A stretch of 64,000 nucleotides of DNA from Rubellimicrobium arenae (lineage in GTDB: Bacteria > Pseudomonadota > Alphaproteobacteria > Rhodobacterales > Rhodobacteraceae): NCBI RefSeq assembly GCF_017916275.1, contig NZ_JAFMST010000009.1:62001-126000 (forward strand), given 5' to 3'. Of the stretch, positions 1 to 9,587 are shown piece by piece (position 1 is the first letter of the stretch; the number at the start of each line of letters is the position of its first letter). The notes below the pieces were generated by a model. It was given only the letters and a program-made list of their open reading frames with translations. It was not told where the DNA came from and did not search any database. Made by a program: the position numbers and the translations under genes.

Positions 1-1700
1 CCTGCCTCCTGCTCGACAACGGCGACTTCCTGACCGGCGGGCTCCTGTCCGACCTGCTCGCGGCGCGGTTCAAGGTCCTCGCCCCCGATGCGGCCGAGGG
101 GCGGCGCCCGGCGCATCCCATGGTCATGGCCATGAACGTCCTGGGCTACGATGCGGCAGCCCTGGGCAACCACGAGTTCGACCACGGCCTGGCCTTTCTG
201 CGGGCGGCCCTGGCGGAGGCCGGGTTTCCGGTCCTGTCCGCCAACCTGAAGCCCGCCGACGGGCTTCCCCTCGCCCAGCCCTCCACCCTGATCGCGCGCA
301 GGGTTCCGGGATCGGACGGGACGTGGCACGACATCACGGTCGGGGTCCTGGGCCTCACGCCGCCCCAGGTCGCGGCCTGGAACGCCCTCGTGATGGGCGG
401 AGGCATGGCGACCCGCGACATCCTCGACGCCGCGCGCGACGAGATCCCGCGGCTGCGCGCCGCCGGAGCCGACCTGGTCGTGGCGCTCTGCCATTCCGGC
501 ATCGGCTGCGCCATCCCCGAGCCCGGGATGGAGAACGCCGCCCTGCCCGTGGCCGCCCTGCCCGGCCTCGACGCCCTGGTGGTGGGGCATACCCATCGCA
601 CCTTCCCGGACCGGGGCTGGCCCCGCTCGGAGGGCGTCGACCCCATCGCGGGCACGCTGCATGGCCGGCCCGCCGTCCAGCCCGGCTTCTTCGGCAGCCA
701 TGTCGGCGTCATGGACCTCGATCTGACCCGGGACGCGGACGGCTGGCGCATCGGCCGCCATGCCGTCCGCCTCGTCCCCGTCCCGCCCGAGACGCCGCCC
801 GACGACGGGGTGGCCGCCTCCTCCGCCGAGGCGCACCGGATCCTTCACGCCTTTGCGCAATGGCCGGTCGGCGCCTCCGAGGTCCCGCTCCAGAGCTACT
901 TCTCGCTGGTGGCCGCGGACGCCACCCTCGACGTGGTGGCCGACGCCAAGCGGTCCGAGGCCCGGCGGCTCCTCCGCGGCCGGCCCGAAGCCGACCTGCC
1001 GATCCTGTGCGCGGTGGCGCCCTTCAAGTCGGGCGGGCGGGGCGGCCCGACGAACTACATCGACATCCCTGCCGGCCCCCTGGCGCTCCGGCAGGCGGCG
1101 GACCTTTACATCCACCCCAACACGCTCTGCCTCATCGAGGTCACGGGCGCGCAGGTCCGCGACTGGCTGGAGCGCAGCCTGTCCCAGTTCAGCACCCTGC
1201 GCCCCGGGGTGATGGACCAGCCGCTGCTCGACCCCGCCTTTCCGTCCTACAACTTCGACGTGATCGACGGGGCCTCCTGGGCGGTCGATGCCAGCCAGCC
1301 GCCCCGCACCGACGCCGAGGGGCGCATCCTGGACCGCAGCGCCTCGCGCGTCCGGGACCTGCGGCACGACGGGCGGCCCGTCGCCGACAGCGACCGCTTC
1401 CTCCTGGCGACCAACAGCTACCGCCTGGGCGCCGGGGGCGGCTTCGGCGCGGTCGAGGGCGCGCGCGTCGTGCTGCGCAGCGCCATCCTCATGCGCGACA
1501 TCGTGCTGGCCCACCTGCGAACGGTGTCGCTCGCGCCCCAGCCGCGGCCGCGCTGGCGCTTCGCCCCCCTGCCCGGCACCGCCGCCTGGTTCGACAGCGG
1601 GCCCGGCGCGGCCCGTCACATCGAAGCGGCCCAGGACAGGGCCATCGAGCCCATCGGCCCCGGCGAGCCCGGCTTCCACCGGTATCGCCTGCACCTCTGA
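1..1700 (+). CDS. cpdB: 2',3'-cyclic-nucleotide 2'-phosphodiesterase/3'-nucleotidase, 5'-truncated by window
   Basis: The frame is open from base 3 at the window edge, so the N-terminus (signal peptide and first metal-binding motif) lies outside; about 565 residues are visible. The visible part starts in the metallophosphoesterase domain with DNGDFLTG, then GNHEFDHG and VVGHTHR, which carry the Asn/His metal ligands of the calcineurin-like fold. The second half is the 5'-nucleotidase C-terminal domain, with KSGGRGGPTNY, the DLYIHPNTL stretch and NSYRLGAGGG, the pattern of CpdB rather than UshA. Family knowledge: a periplasmic enzyme that opens 2',3'-cyclic nucleotides and removes the 3'-phosphate so that nucleosides can be taken up. 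A HAD phosphatase follows on the same strand after 59 bases. Confidence 0.9.
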   Translation, partial: CLLLDNGDFLTGGLLSDLLAARFKVLAPDAAEGRRPAHPMVMAMNVLGYDAAALGNHEFDHGLAFLRAALAEAGFPVLSANLKPADGLPLAQPSTLIARRVPGSDGTWHDITVGVLGLTPPQVAAWNALVMGGGMATRDILDAARDEIPRLRAAGADLVVALCHSGIGCAIPEPGMENAALPVAALPGLDALVVGHTHRTFPDRGWPRSEGVDPIAGTLHGRPAVQPGFFGSHVGVMDLDLTRDADGWRIGRHAVRLVPVPPETPPDDGVAASSAEAHRILHAFAQWPVGASEVPLQSYFSLVAADATLDVVADAKRSEARRLLRGRPEADLPILCAVAPFKSGGRGGPTNYIDIPAGPLALRQAADLYIHPNTLCLIEVTGAQVRDWLERSLSQFSTLRPGVMDQPLLDPAFPSYNFDVIDGASWAVDASQPPRTDAEGRILDRSASRVRDLRHDGRPVADSDRFLLATNSYRLGAGGGFGAVEGARVVLRSAILMRDIVLAHLRTVSLAPQPRPRWRFAPLPGTAAWFDSGPGAARHIEAAQDRAIEPIGPGEPGFHRYRLHL

Positions 1701-1759
1701 CCCTCGACAGCGGGGGACAGGGCCGGTATCACCACCGCCGTCCGCCCTCCGGAGGCCCG

Positions 1760-2413
1760 ATGTCCCCCCGCTTTGACGCCGTCGTCTTCGATCTCGACGG
1801 CACCCTGATCGATACCGAACACCTGTGCAACCTTGCCGGAGTCGAGGCCTGCGCGAACCTCGGCTTCCCCGTCTCCCAGGCCTTCTTCGAAAGCCTGGCC
1901 GGGATCGACGACCGCACGCGCGCCCGGATGATCGAGGAGCATGTGGGCTCCACCGTCGAGTTGGGGGCCTTCCTGGCCGAATGGGACCGCCTCTGCTCCG
2001 AACGGTTCGCGCAGGGCATCCCGATCAAGCCCGGCGCGGTCGAGCTGCTCGAGCGCCTTGGCGCGGCCGGGGTGCCCGTGGCGCTCGCCACCTCGTCGCG
2101 GCGCGGCCCCGCCGAGGAGAAGGTCGCGGCGGCCGACCTGGGGCGGCACTTCCGCACGCTCGTGACCTTTGACGACGTGGCCGCGCCCAAGCCCGCGCCG
2201 GACCCGTATCTCCTTGCCGCCGAGCGGCTGGGCGTCCCGCCCTCCCGCTGCCTGGCCTTCGAGGACAGCGAGACGGGCGCCCGCTCCGCCCATGCGGCCG
2301 GGCTGACGGTGGTGCAGGTGCCCGACCTCCACCCGACCAAGGGCGCCCATGCCCACCACGTCGCGGCGACGCTTCTCGAGGGCGCGACGGCGGCGGGCCT
2401 CCTCGACGGCTAG
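1760..2413 (+). CDS. HAD-superfamily phosphatase (phosphoglycolate phosphatase/beta-PGM-like)
   Basis: A 217-residue protein opening with FDAVVFDLDGTLIDTE, the HAD motif I with the nucleophilic Asp and the second Asp two residues on. A helical cap follows, then motif II in ALATSSRR, motif III Lys in VAAPKPAPDPY and motif IV in LAFEDSETG. This is the layout of the subfamily I cap-type hydrolases (beta-phosphoglucomutase, phosphoglycolate and sugar-phosphate phosphatases); the substrate cannot be told. The ATG is chosen because GGAGG lies four bases upstream and the DxD motif begins ten residues in; an upstream open frame is only a shadow of cpdB. The stop codon overlaps the stop of the convergent histidine phosphatase gene (shared CTAG). 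Confidence 0.88.
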   Translation: MSPRFDAVVFDLDGTLIDTEHLCNLAGVEACANLGFPVSQAFFESLAGIDDRTRARMIEEHVGSTVELGAFLAEWDRLCSERFAQGIPIKPGAVELLERLGAAGVPVALATSSRRGPAEEKVAAADLGRHFRTLVTFDDVAAPKPAPDPYLLAAERLGVPPSRCLAFEDSETGARSAHAAGLTVVQVPDLHPTKGAHAHHVAATLLEGATAAGLLDG

Positions 2414-3000
2414 GCCTCCGGCGGCTGTTCCATCGGCCGCCAGTCATGGATCAGCGTGGCGGGGCCCAGGGCGAACCCGATGTGGTGCCCGCCCCCGGGG
2501 GGCTGATCCTCGCGCCGGGCGATGGGACGGCCGGCCAGCGCGCATTTGAGCAGCGTCCCCACGGCGCCATGACCCACGAACAGGGCGGGACGGTCCGGAG
2601 CCTGGGCGACCGCCGCCCGCACCGCCCCGAGGATTCGCGCCTGGGCGGCGCGGGCCGTCTCCCAGCCGCGCACCGACCGGTCGGGATCGGCGAAGAACTG
2701 GTCCGCGACGGCCTCGAAGGCCTCCGGCGGCAGATAGCCGGTCGCGCTCCGGTCGTTCTCGTGGAGCCCGGGGCGAACCTCGACCACGAGGCCCAGAGCC
2801 TCGCCCAGGAGGGCGGCGGCCTCGCGGGCCTTTGTTTCCTCGCTGGACAGGATGCGCCGGACGCGGCGGACCCAGGGCTCGGCGCAAAGGCGGCCCATGC
2901 GCGCGCGTCCGACATCGGACAGGCTCCAGAGGGGAACCGGCCGGGCGGGATCGATCCGCACCTGGGGATGCGTCAGGTAGAGATGGATGTCAGCCCCCAC
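2410..3000 (-). CDS. histidine phosphatase family protein (phosphoglycerate mutase-like)
   Basis: A 196-residue protein of the histidine phosphatase branch seen in alphaproteobacteria. IHLYLTHPQ holds the nucleophile His in a THPQ variant of the usual RHG. SLSDVGRARM follows, then SSEETKAREAAALLG (a variant of the SPLxRAxQTA motif) and VGHGAVG with the second catalytic His. The GTG at 3000 is preferred because it places the THPQ motif about ten residues in. A TTG-started frame reaches 3054 but would begin at the edge of the rpsU terminator. No strong Shine-Dalgarno is seen for either start, so the start is uncertain. The substrate is unknown. It lies downstream of rpsU on the same strand. Confidence 0.75.
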   Translation of the reverse strand: MGADIHLYLTHPQVRIDPARPVPLWSLSDVGRARMGRLCAEPWVRRVRRILSSEETKAREAAALLGEALGLVVEVRPGLHENDRSATGYLPPEAFEAVADQFFADPDRSVRGWETARAAQARILGAVRAAVAQAPDRPALFVGHGAVGTLLKCALAGRPIARREDQPPGGGHHIGFALGPATLIHDWRPMEQPPEA

Positions 3001-3050
3001 GGGCCCGGACGGCCCTGCCGCAGGCGTTTCACGGATCGTCTGCCGTCCGG

Positions 3051-3089
3051 ACAAACGAAAACCCCCGGAGCGCAGGGCTCACGGGGGTT
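3051..3089 (-). terminator. Rho-independent terminator of rpsU
   Basis: On the minus strand AACCCCCG pairs with CGGGGGTT (8 bp, plus-strand arms 3060-3067 and 3082-3089) around a 14-base loop. The right arm runs into TTTTCGTTTG. It sits 31 bases beyond the rpsU stop and should end that transcript. Confidence 0.8.
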
Positions 3090-3119
3090 GAATCGCTCGT
3101 CAGGCGACGCGCAAGGGGC

Positions 3120-3326
3120 TCAGAGGAGCCCTTCACGCTGAAGCTTCTTGCGGGCGAGCTTGCGCTGGCGACGAATCGCCTCGGCCTTCTCGCGCGCCTT
3201 CTTTTCGGAGGGCTTCTCGAAATGCTGCTTGAGCTTCATTTCGCGGAACACGCCCTCGCGCTGCAACTTCTTCTTGAGCGCACGGAGCGCTTGGTCGACG
3301 TTGTTATCGCGGACGGAAACCTGCAT
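3120..3326 (-). CDS. rpsU: 30S ribosomal protein S21
   Basis: A 68-residue basic protein starting [19 protein letters not shown] and ending in a Lys/Arg-rich helix, the full length and character of alphaproteobacterial S21. S21 binds the 30S subunit near the 3' end of 16S rRNA and helps initiation. The gene is monocistronic, with its own terminator downstream. COQ9 is divergent on the other side, across about 107 bases. Confidence 0.97.
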   Translation of the reverse strand: MQVSVRDNNVDQALRALKKKLQREGVFREMKLKQHFEKPSEKKAREKAEAIRRQRKLARKKLQREGLL

Positions 3327-3433
3327 CGGTTGTCACCACCTTTCCGGGTTTGAGTTTCGCATGGCAATGCAGGAGGTCCGGCCTATAGCAAGAGGGAAGC
3401 GGCCTGTCCAGCGCCGCCGCCAGGGGGACAAGA

Positions 3434-4144
3434 ATGACCGACATCGATCCGGCCACCGATTTTGGCACCGACCCGACGCGGACGGCACTCCTTCGCGCGA
3501 TCCTACCGCATGTGCCGTTCGATGGCTGGTCCGACAAGGCCTTTGCCACGGCGGCGCGGGAGGCCGAGGTCACCCTGGCCGAGGCGCGGGGCGTGGCGCC
3601 GCGCGGCGCGCTCGACCTTGCGGTCGAGTGGCATCGCGAAGGGGACCGGCTGATGCTGCGCACCCTGCGGACGTCCGACCTGTCCCAGATGCGGATGCGC
3701 GACCGGATCGCCTTTGCCATCAAGGCCCGCATGGCCGCCCTGCCCGAGCGCGAGGCCCTGCGCCGCTCGGCCGCGCTGTTCGCGATGCCCCAGAACGCGG
3801 CCCTCGCGGCCAGCCTGCTCTGGGAAACCGCGGACGCCATATGGACCGCCCTGGGCGACACCTCGCGCGATGGGAACTGGTATTCCAAGCGGGCGACGCT
3901 CTCGGCGGTGCTGGCCTCGGTGGCGCTGTACCGCCTCGGGGACGAATCACCCCGGCTCGACCGGACGGGCGAGTTCATCGACCGCCGCATCGACGGGGTC
4001 ATGGCCTTCGAGAAGTGGAAGGCCGGCGCCCGGGACAACCCGGTGCTCCGCCCGATCGCCCGCCCGCTGGGCTGGATCATGCGCCAGATCCGGGCCCCGA
4101 TCCGTCCGCCTGACCTCCCAGGAGGATGGAGACCCGAGGAATGA
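3434..4144 (+). CDS. COQ9 family ubiquinone biosynthesis protein
   Basis: A 236-residue protein with the COQ9 layout. An N-terminal helix-turn-helix-like part (ALLRAILPHVPFDGWSDKAF, then TLAEARGVAPRGALDLAVEW) resembles a TetR fold. The C-terminal half contains the hydrophobic WETADAIWTALGDTS and DWNWYSKRATL-like segment (here GNWYSKRATLSAV) that in COQ9 binds lipids. Family knowledge: COQ9 is an accessory factor that presents ubiquinone intermediates to COQ7-type hydroxylase. The start has AGGGGG upstream. The stop overlaps the start of the quinone oxidoreductase gene (ATGA), so the two are probably translationally coupled. Confidence 0.9.
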   Translation: MTDIDPATDFGTDPTRTALLRAILPHVPFDGWSDKAFATAAREAEVTLAEARGVAPRGALDLAVEWHREGDRLMLRTLRTSDLSQMRMRDRIAFAIKARMAALPEREALRRSAALFAMPQNAALAASLLWETADAIWTALGDTSRDGNWYSKRATLSAVLASVALYRLGDESPRLDRTGEFIDRRIDGVMAFEKWKAGARDNPVLRPIARPLGWIMRQIRAPIRPPDLPGGWRPEE

Positions 4145-5124
4145 CCCCCCTGATGCGCGCGGTCGAGATCTCGCGGCCCGGCGGGCCGGAGGTGCTCGTC
4201 CCGGTCCAGCGCCCCCGGCCCGAGCCCGGCCCCGGCGAGGTGCGGATCAGGCTGGCCTATGCCGGGGTGAACCGCCCGGACGCGCTCCAGCGTGCCGGGG
4301 CCTACGCGCCGCCGCCCGGCGCCTCGGACCTGCCGGGGCTCGAAGGCTCGGGGACGGTGGACGCCCTTGGCCCGGGGGTGACCGGCCTCGTGCCGGGGGA
4401 CGAGGTCTGCGCGCTCCTGCCGGGCGGCGGCTACGCCGAATACGCCATCGCGCCGGCGGCCCACTGCCTTCCCGTCCCGCCGGGCCTGCCGCTGCGCGAA
4501 GCGGCGGCGCTGCCGGAAACCGCCTTCACCGTCTGGTCGAACGTCGTCATGCGCGGGGGCCTGCGCGCCGGAGAACGGTTCCTCGTGCACGGCGGCGCCT
4601 CCGGCATCGGGACGACCGCGATCCAGATCGCCGCCGCCCTGGGCGCGCGGGTCTGGGCCACGGCCGGCGGGCCCGATCGCGCCCGCGCCTGCGAGGCGCT
4701 GGGGGCCGAACGCGGCATCGACCGTCACGCCGAGGACTTCGTGGAGATCCTGCAGGCCCAGGGCGGCGCGGACGTCATCCTCGACATGGTGGGCGGCCCC
4801 TACCTGCCCCGCAACCTCCAGGCGCTGGCCGAGGATGGCCGGCTCGTGCAGATCGCCTTCCTCCAGGGCCCCAGATCCGAGATCGACCTCAATGCGGTGA
4901 TGCGGCGGCGGCTGACCATCACCGGCTCGACGCTCCGCCCGCAATCCGTGGCCGCCAAGGCCCGCATCGCCGAGGAGCTTCGCCGCGAGGCCTGGCCCCT
5001 GATCGCGGCCGGGCGCGTCCGCCCCGTGATGGACGCCGAGTTCCCGCTGGACCAGGCCGGGGAGGCGCACCGGCGGCTCGAAGCGAACGGGGTGGTGGGC
5101 AAGGTCGTGCTCCGCATCGCGTGA
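4141..5124 (+). CDS. qor: NAD(P)H:quinone oxidoreductase, zinc-free MDR family
   Basis: A 327-residue medium-chain dehydrogenase/reductase. It begins MRAVEISRPGGPEVL after a short lead, has the GroES-like substrate domain (YAGVNRPDALQRAG) and then the Rossmann domain with VHGGASGIGTTAIQIA as the nucleotide-binding glycine motif. The catalytic-zinc cysteines of alcohol dehydrogenases are absent, as in quinone oxidoreductases (PIG3/Qor type). Start choice: the ATG at 4141 overlaps the COQ9 stop as ATGA. ATGs at 4126 (too close to GGAGG) and 4153 are alternatives. Pairing with COQ9 fits a role in quinone handling, but the substrate is inferred only from family and neighbourhood. Confidence 0.85.
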   Translation: MTPLMRAVEISRPGGPEVLVPVQRPRPEPGPGEVRIRLAYAGVNRPDALQRAGAYAPPPGASDLPGLEGSGTVDALGPGVTGLVPGDEVCALLPGGGYAEYAIAPAAHCLPVPPGLPLREAAALPETAFTVWSNVVMRGGLRAGERFLVHGGASGIGTTAIQIAAALGARVWATAGGPDRARACEALGAERGIDRHAEDFVEILQAQGGADVILDMVGGPYLPRNLQALAEDGRLVQIAFLQGPRSEIDLNAVMRRRLTITGSTLRPQSVAAKARIAEELRREAWPLIAAGRVRPVMDAEFPLDQAGEAHRRLEANGVVGKVVLRIA

Positions 5125-5190
5125 TCCGGCCTTGGCGGGGGCGGCGGGGGCTCTAGCTCCCGCCTTCCACCCCCTGAAGGAGGGCGCATC

Positions 5191-5421
5191 ATGGCAGGCA
5201 CGACCGACGATGAGGGCGACGCCGAACTCACCGCCAACCCGGGCGGGATGTTCGCCGGACAGGGCGACCCCGAGAACGGCAAGAGCAAGGACTGGATCCA
5301 GGGCGCGGGCATGGGCGGCACCGCCGCCCAGGACCATGCGGACCGGCGCGGCAAGGCCGGCAAGGGCATGGTGGACAAGGGCGGCCCGCTCGAAGGCAGC
5401 ACCGACACCCCCAGCCAGTGA
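5191..5421 (+). CDS. small hydrophilic, disordered hypothetical protein
   Basis: A 76-residue protein with no hydrophobic core, rich in Gly, Asp, Lys and Thr (for example NPGGMFAGQGDPENGKSKDW) and lacking Cys. A clear AAGGAGG lies nine bases upstream of the ATG, which supports real translation. I recognise no family. It is followed at 48 bases by a second protein of the same type with its own strong ribosome-binding site. Composition suggests a hydrophilin-like or stress-associated protein, but that is only inference. Confidence 0.7.
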   Translation: MAGTTDDEGDAELTANPGGMFAGQGDPENGKSKDWIQGAGMGGTAAQDHADRRGKAGKGMVDKGGPLEGSTDTPSQ

Positions 5422-5469
5422 CGACCCCGGCCAACGGCTGCCCCAGCCAGTGACGGAAGGAGATACCCC

Positions 5470-5679
5470 ATGACCAAGACCGGCGTGACGCACACCAACA
5501 CCTCGACGGGCGACGGCCACGGCCAGTTGTCCGAGAACCCGAACCCGCCCTCGCCCGAAGGCGGCTCCCAACCCCAGACCCAGGCCCCCGCGCCGTCGTC
5601 GGGCTCCTACTACGAGGCCGAGGACGACACCCGGCACGAATCCGGCAAGTCGGACAAGGGCCAGGGCCAGCAGGGCTGA
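5470..5679 (+). CDS. small disordered hypothetical protein
   Basis: A 69-residue low-complexity protein dominated by Thr, Ser, Pro, Gln and Gly. It starts MTKTGVTHTNTSTGDGHG and ends in a Lys/Gln/Gly tail. GGAAGGAG upstream of the ATG supports translation. There is no membrane segment and no Cys. It probably shares a transcript with the preceding small gene. Function is unknown. The repeated phrase GCCAGTGACG (stop region of the previous gene and just before this ribosome-binding site) hints at a small local duplication. Confidence 0.65.
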   Translation: MTKTGVTHTNTSTGDGHGQLSENPNPPSPEGGSQPQTQAPAPSSGSYYEAEDDTRHESGKSDKGQGQQG

Positions 5680-5810
5680 CCCCGGCGGCAGGGACGCCGC
5701 TCTTCGACCCGCGCGGCGTCCCTGCGACCCATCCTGTCGGTTTTGCCCTGTCCCTCGGGGCGCGGGCGGGCTAACACCTGCCGCAAAGGTCACCCCCAGG
5801 GAGAGCGCAG

Positions 5811-6568
5811 ATGAAGGTCCTCGTGCCGGTCAAGCGCGTGATCGACTACAACGTGAAGGTCCGCGTCCGCGCGGACGGCTCGGGCGTCGATCTCGCCAAC
5901 GTCAAGATGTCGATGAACCCCTTCGACGAGATCGCCGTCGAAGAGGCCATCCGCCTCAAGGAGGCCGGAACGGCGACCGAGGTCGTCGCCGTCTCCATCG
6001 GGGTGAAACAGGCGCAGGAAACGCTGCGCACCGCGCTCGCCATGGGCGCGGACCGCGCGATCCTGGTGGTGGCCTCCGAGGACGTCCACCAGGACATCGA
6101 GCCGCTGGCCGTCGCCAAGATCCTCGCGGGCGTCGTCAAGGACGAGGCTCCGGGGCTCGTGCTGTGCGGCAAGCAGGCCATCGACAACGACATGAACGCC
6201 ACGGGCCAGATGCTGGCCGCGCTCCTGGGCTGGGGCCAGGCGACCTTCGCCTCCGAGCTCAAGGTCGAGGGCGAGACCGCGACCGTCACCCGCGAGGTCG
6301 ATGGCGGCCTCCAGGCGATCAGCGTCAGGATGCCCGCGGTGGTCACCGTGGACCTCCGCATGAACGAGCCGCGCTACGCGTCGCTGCCCAACATCATGAA
6401 GGCCAAGAAGAAGCCGCTCGAGGAAAAGACCCCCGCCGACTACGGCGTGGACGTCGCGCCCCGGCTGACGGTGATCAAGACGACCGAGCCCGCCAGCCGC
6501 AAGGCCGGCGTGGTGGCCAAGTCGGTCGATGAACTCGTGGACATGATCAAGGGCGCGGGGCTGGTCTG

Positions 6569-6569
<1 letters not shown>
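5811..6569 (+). CDS. etfB: electron transfer flavoprotein subunit beta
   Basis: A 252-residue EtfB starting [19 protein letters not shown], with the family signature [23 protein letters not shown] near residues 183-204 and the AMP-binding [11 protein letters not shown] region around residue 123. EtfAB is the soluble FAD/AMP heterodimer that carries electrons from acyl-CoA and other dehydrogenases to ETF:quinone oxidoreductase. GGGAGAG precedes the ATG. The stop codon TGA overlaps the etfA ATG (TGATG), so subunit synthesis is coupled. CGGGCTAACACC, about 40 bases upstream of the start, may contain a promoter -10 element. Confidence 0.97.
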
Positions 6570-7478
<909 letters not shown>

Positions 7479-7495
<17 letters not shown>

Positions 7496-8252
7496 GCGCC
7501 TCGGCCAAGGCGGCCGCGACGGGACCTTCCAGGGCGGCCGCCACCTCCCGGTGCGCGGCCGCCTTGCGATTGCCGCCACGCCACGCCACGGTCACCACGT
7601 CGCGCACCAGCGGGCGCAGCGCCTCCACCATCCGGTCCGTCACGAACAACGGCGCCGGGCCGAAGGGACCCGCCACCTCGTCGCCCTCGATCCGGAGGAG
7701 GATGACGCGCGATCCGATGCGGTCCAGGAACGCCTGCATCCGCGCCAACCAGGCCAGCCGCAACTCCTCTTCCACGATGTCGAAGCGGTCCGGGGCCACC
7801 TCGTACAGATGCCGCAGCAGGTGCCGGGTGAAACAGACCTCGGCCGTGTCGGCCTCGGGGAAGATCGCCCGCAGGGCCGGGGACACGCGCAGGAAGCGGT
7901 CGTTCCGGCGGGGATGCACCGTGTAGAGCCGGTTGGACAGGTTGGCCGCGCCCATGACCTCCAGCACGGTCACGTCCGCCGCCCGGCAGGCCGCCGGCAC
8001 CACCGGATCGGCCAGGAAGGCCTCGACCGAGGCGTTGGCCTGCCCGAAGTTGACGCAGACCCCGCCCACGGCCTCTTCGACCAGCGCCGGGAACGGCCGG
8101 ACGACCCCTTGGCCAAGCGTCGTGCTCCCCCCGACGAAGGCCGTGAACCGGCCCCGGAGCGGTCGCCCCGGCCCCCGGAACACGGCGCGCGAGGGCTCGT
8201 AGCGGCATGTCTCGTAACCCAACTCCGGACTGGCCAGCATCCCGCGCCCCAT
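7479..8252 (-). CDS. hypothetical protein resembling DUF6473 family
   Basis: A 257-residue protein with a GDSL/SGNH-like opening pattern: [24 protein letters not shown], then [16 protein letters not shown], which could be the oxyanion-hole segment. The middle contains [28 protein letters not shown]. The arrangement matches a group of uncharacterised Rhodobacteraceae proteins I recall as DUF6473, possibly linked to surface polysaccharide genes; the name is from memory and unverified. No signal peptide or membrane segment is visible. The 3' end overlaps etfA by 17 bases in a convergent arrangement. The ATG is chosen as the first in frame; the ribosome-binding site is weak (AGGGCG). Confidence 0.65.
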
Positions 8253-8360
8253 CGCCCTGCCATGAAACGATCACCCATGTGACAGGATGTCGGCCGATGC
8301 TTGCGAAATGGCTAAAGATCGGATTGTCGCGATTTCCCCGGCCTTGCACGGTCGCAGTCC

Positions 8361-8391
8361 CTCCCCCATGCTGCGGGGCGGCATGAGGGAG
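8361..8391 (+). promoter_or_regulatory. leader hairpin overlapping the hbd ribosome-binding site
   Basis: CTCCCCCATGC (8361-8371) can pair with GCATGAGGGAG (8381-8391) with one mismatch around a nine-base loop. The right arm contains purine-rich GAGGGAG just upstream of the ATG at 8400, so the hairpin could partly hide the Shine-Dalgarno sequence. It may equally be a chance structure in GC-rich DNA. Confidence 0.35.
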
Positions 8392-8399
8392 AGGGCGCA

Positions 8400-9287
8400 A
8401 TGACAAGGGCCGAGGGCATTGAACGCGTGGGCGTCGTGGGCGCGGGCCAGATGGGCAACGGCATCGCCCATGTCTTCGCGCTGGCCGGCTACGAGGTGCT
8501 GGTCACGGACACCAACCCCGAGGCCCTGGCCGCCATCCCCGTGATCGTCAGCCGGAACCTCGACCGGCAGGTGAACAAGGGCGCGATCACCGCCGAGGCC
8601 AAGGCGGATGCCCTGGGCCGGATCCGCGCCACGCCCGACATGCCGGACCTCGGCCCGCTCGACCTCATCATCGAGGCCGCGACCGAACGCGAGCCGGTCA
8701 AGACCGCGATCTTCGAAGCCCTGGTCCCCCATCTCGCGCCGCACACGATCCTGGCGACGAACACCTCGTCCATCTCGATCACGCGGCTGGCCTCGCGCAC
8801 CGACCGGCCGGGCAAGTTCCTGGGCGTGCACTTCATGAACCCCGTCCCGGTCATGCAACTCGTGGAGCTGATCCGGGGCATCGCCACCGACGAGCCGACC
8901 TTCGAACGCGCCCTGTCGGTGGTGCAGAGCCTGGGCAAGACCGCCGCCGTGGCCCAGGACTTTCCGGCCTTCATCGTCAACCGCGTCCTGATCCCCATGA
9001 TCAACGAAGCGGTCTACACGCTCTATGAAGGCGTGGGCACGGTGTCCTCGATCGACCTGGCGATGAAGCTGGGGGCGAATCACCCCATGGGACCGCTGGA
9101 GCTGGCGGATTTCATCGGGCTCGACACCTGCCTGGCCATCATGAACGTGCTTCACGACGGCTTTGCCGACACCAAGTACCGGCCCTGCCCCCTGCTCACC
9201 AAGTATGTCGAGGCCGGCTGGCTGGGGCGCAAGACCAAGCGGGGCTTCTACGACTACCACGGGGACGCGCCTGTCCCGACCCGCTAG
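8400..9287 (+). CDS. hbd: 3-hydroxybutyryl-CoA dehydrogenase
   Basis: A 295-residue enzyme of the 3-hydroxyacyl-CoA dehydrogenase family. [16 protein letters not shown] is the NAD-binding glycine motif. ATNTSSISI contains the Ser/Asn near the active site. [17 protein letters not shown] carries the catalytic His, and the C-terminal dimerisation domain contains [18 protein letters not shown]. Length and sequence fit the short-chain, NAD(P)-dependent Hbd/PaaH type, acting in butyrate/PHB and beta-oxidation metabolism. GAGGGAGAGGG precedes the ATG. Its position behind etfBA matches the conserved Rhodobacteraceae order, interrupted here by one reverse-strand gene. Confidence 0.95.
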   Translation: MTRAEGIERVGVVGAGQMGNGIAHVFALAGYEVLVTDTNPEALAAIPVIVSRNLDRQVNKGAITAEAKADALGRIRATPDMPDLGPLDLIIEAATEREPVKTAIFEALVPHLAPHTILATNTSSISITRLASRTDRPGKFLGVHFMNPVPVMQLVELIRGIATDEPTFERALSVVQSLGKTAAVAQDFPAFIVNRVLIPMINEAVYTLYEGVGTVSSIDLAMKLGANHPMGPLELADFIGLDTCLAIMNVLHDGFADTKYRPCPLLTKYVEAGWLGRKTKRGFYDYHGDAPVPTR

Positions 9288-9317
9288 GTCCGGCGCCCAG
9301 CGGCGCCAGGGGCCCGG

Positions 9318-9587
9318 TCAGTCGCCTTCGCCGAACTTGTCGGCGACCAGGGCCTCGATCGCGTCGGCGAGCCGGTCCGCCTCGGGGCCATCGGTCTCGA
9401 CCTCGATCTCGCTGCCCTTGCCGGCGGCAAGCATCAGGAGGCCCATGATGCTGTCGCCCGAGGTGGACATGCCGTCCTTGCTCACGGTGGCGCTGGCGTC
9501 ATGCGCCTCCACCACCTCGACCAGACGGGCCGAGGCGCGCGCGTGCAGGCCCTTGATGTTCATGATCCGCAGGCGGCGTTGCGCCAT
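9318..9587 (-). CDS. ptsH: phosphocarrier protein HPr
   Basis: An 89-residue HPr. KGLHARASARLVE contains the active His phosphorylated by enzyme I (about residue 16). SGDSIMGLLMLAA contains the regulatory Ser (position 46 in classic numbering) that HprK phosphorylates. No sugar permease gene is nearby, so the protein fits the regulatory, transport-free PTS of alphaproteobacteria. It is the last gene of the chvI-chvG-hprK-rapZ-EIIA-ptsH operon, and its ATG overlaps the EIIA stop (TGATG). The presence of hprK in the same operon says that both His and Ser phosphorylation are used. Confidence 0.96.
   Translation of the reverse strand: MAQRRLRIMNIKGLHARASARLVEVVEAHDASATVSKDGMSTSGDSIMGLLMLAAGKGSEIEVETDGPEADRLADAIEALVADKFGEGD

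Noticed and set aside
3304-5793. 829-codon minus-strand open frame
   Set aside because: It runs antisense through COQ9, qor and the small genes. GC-rich codon bias removes stops from this antisense frame, and the translated text is low-complexity with no domain.
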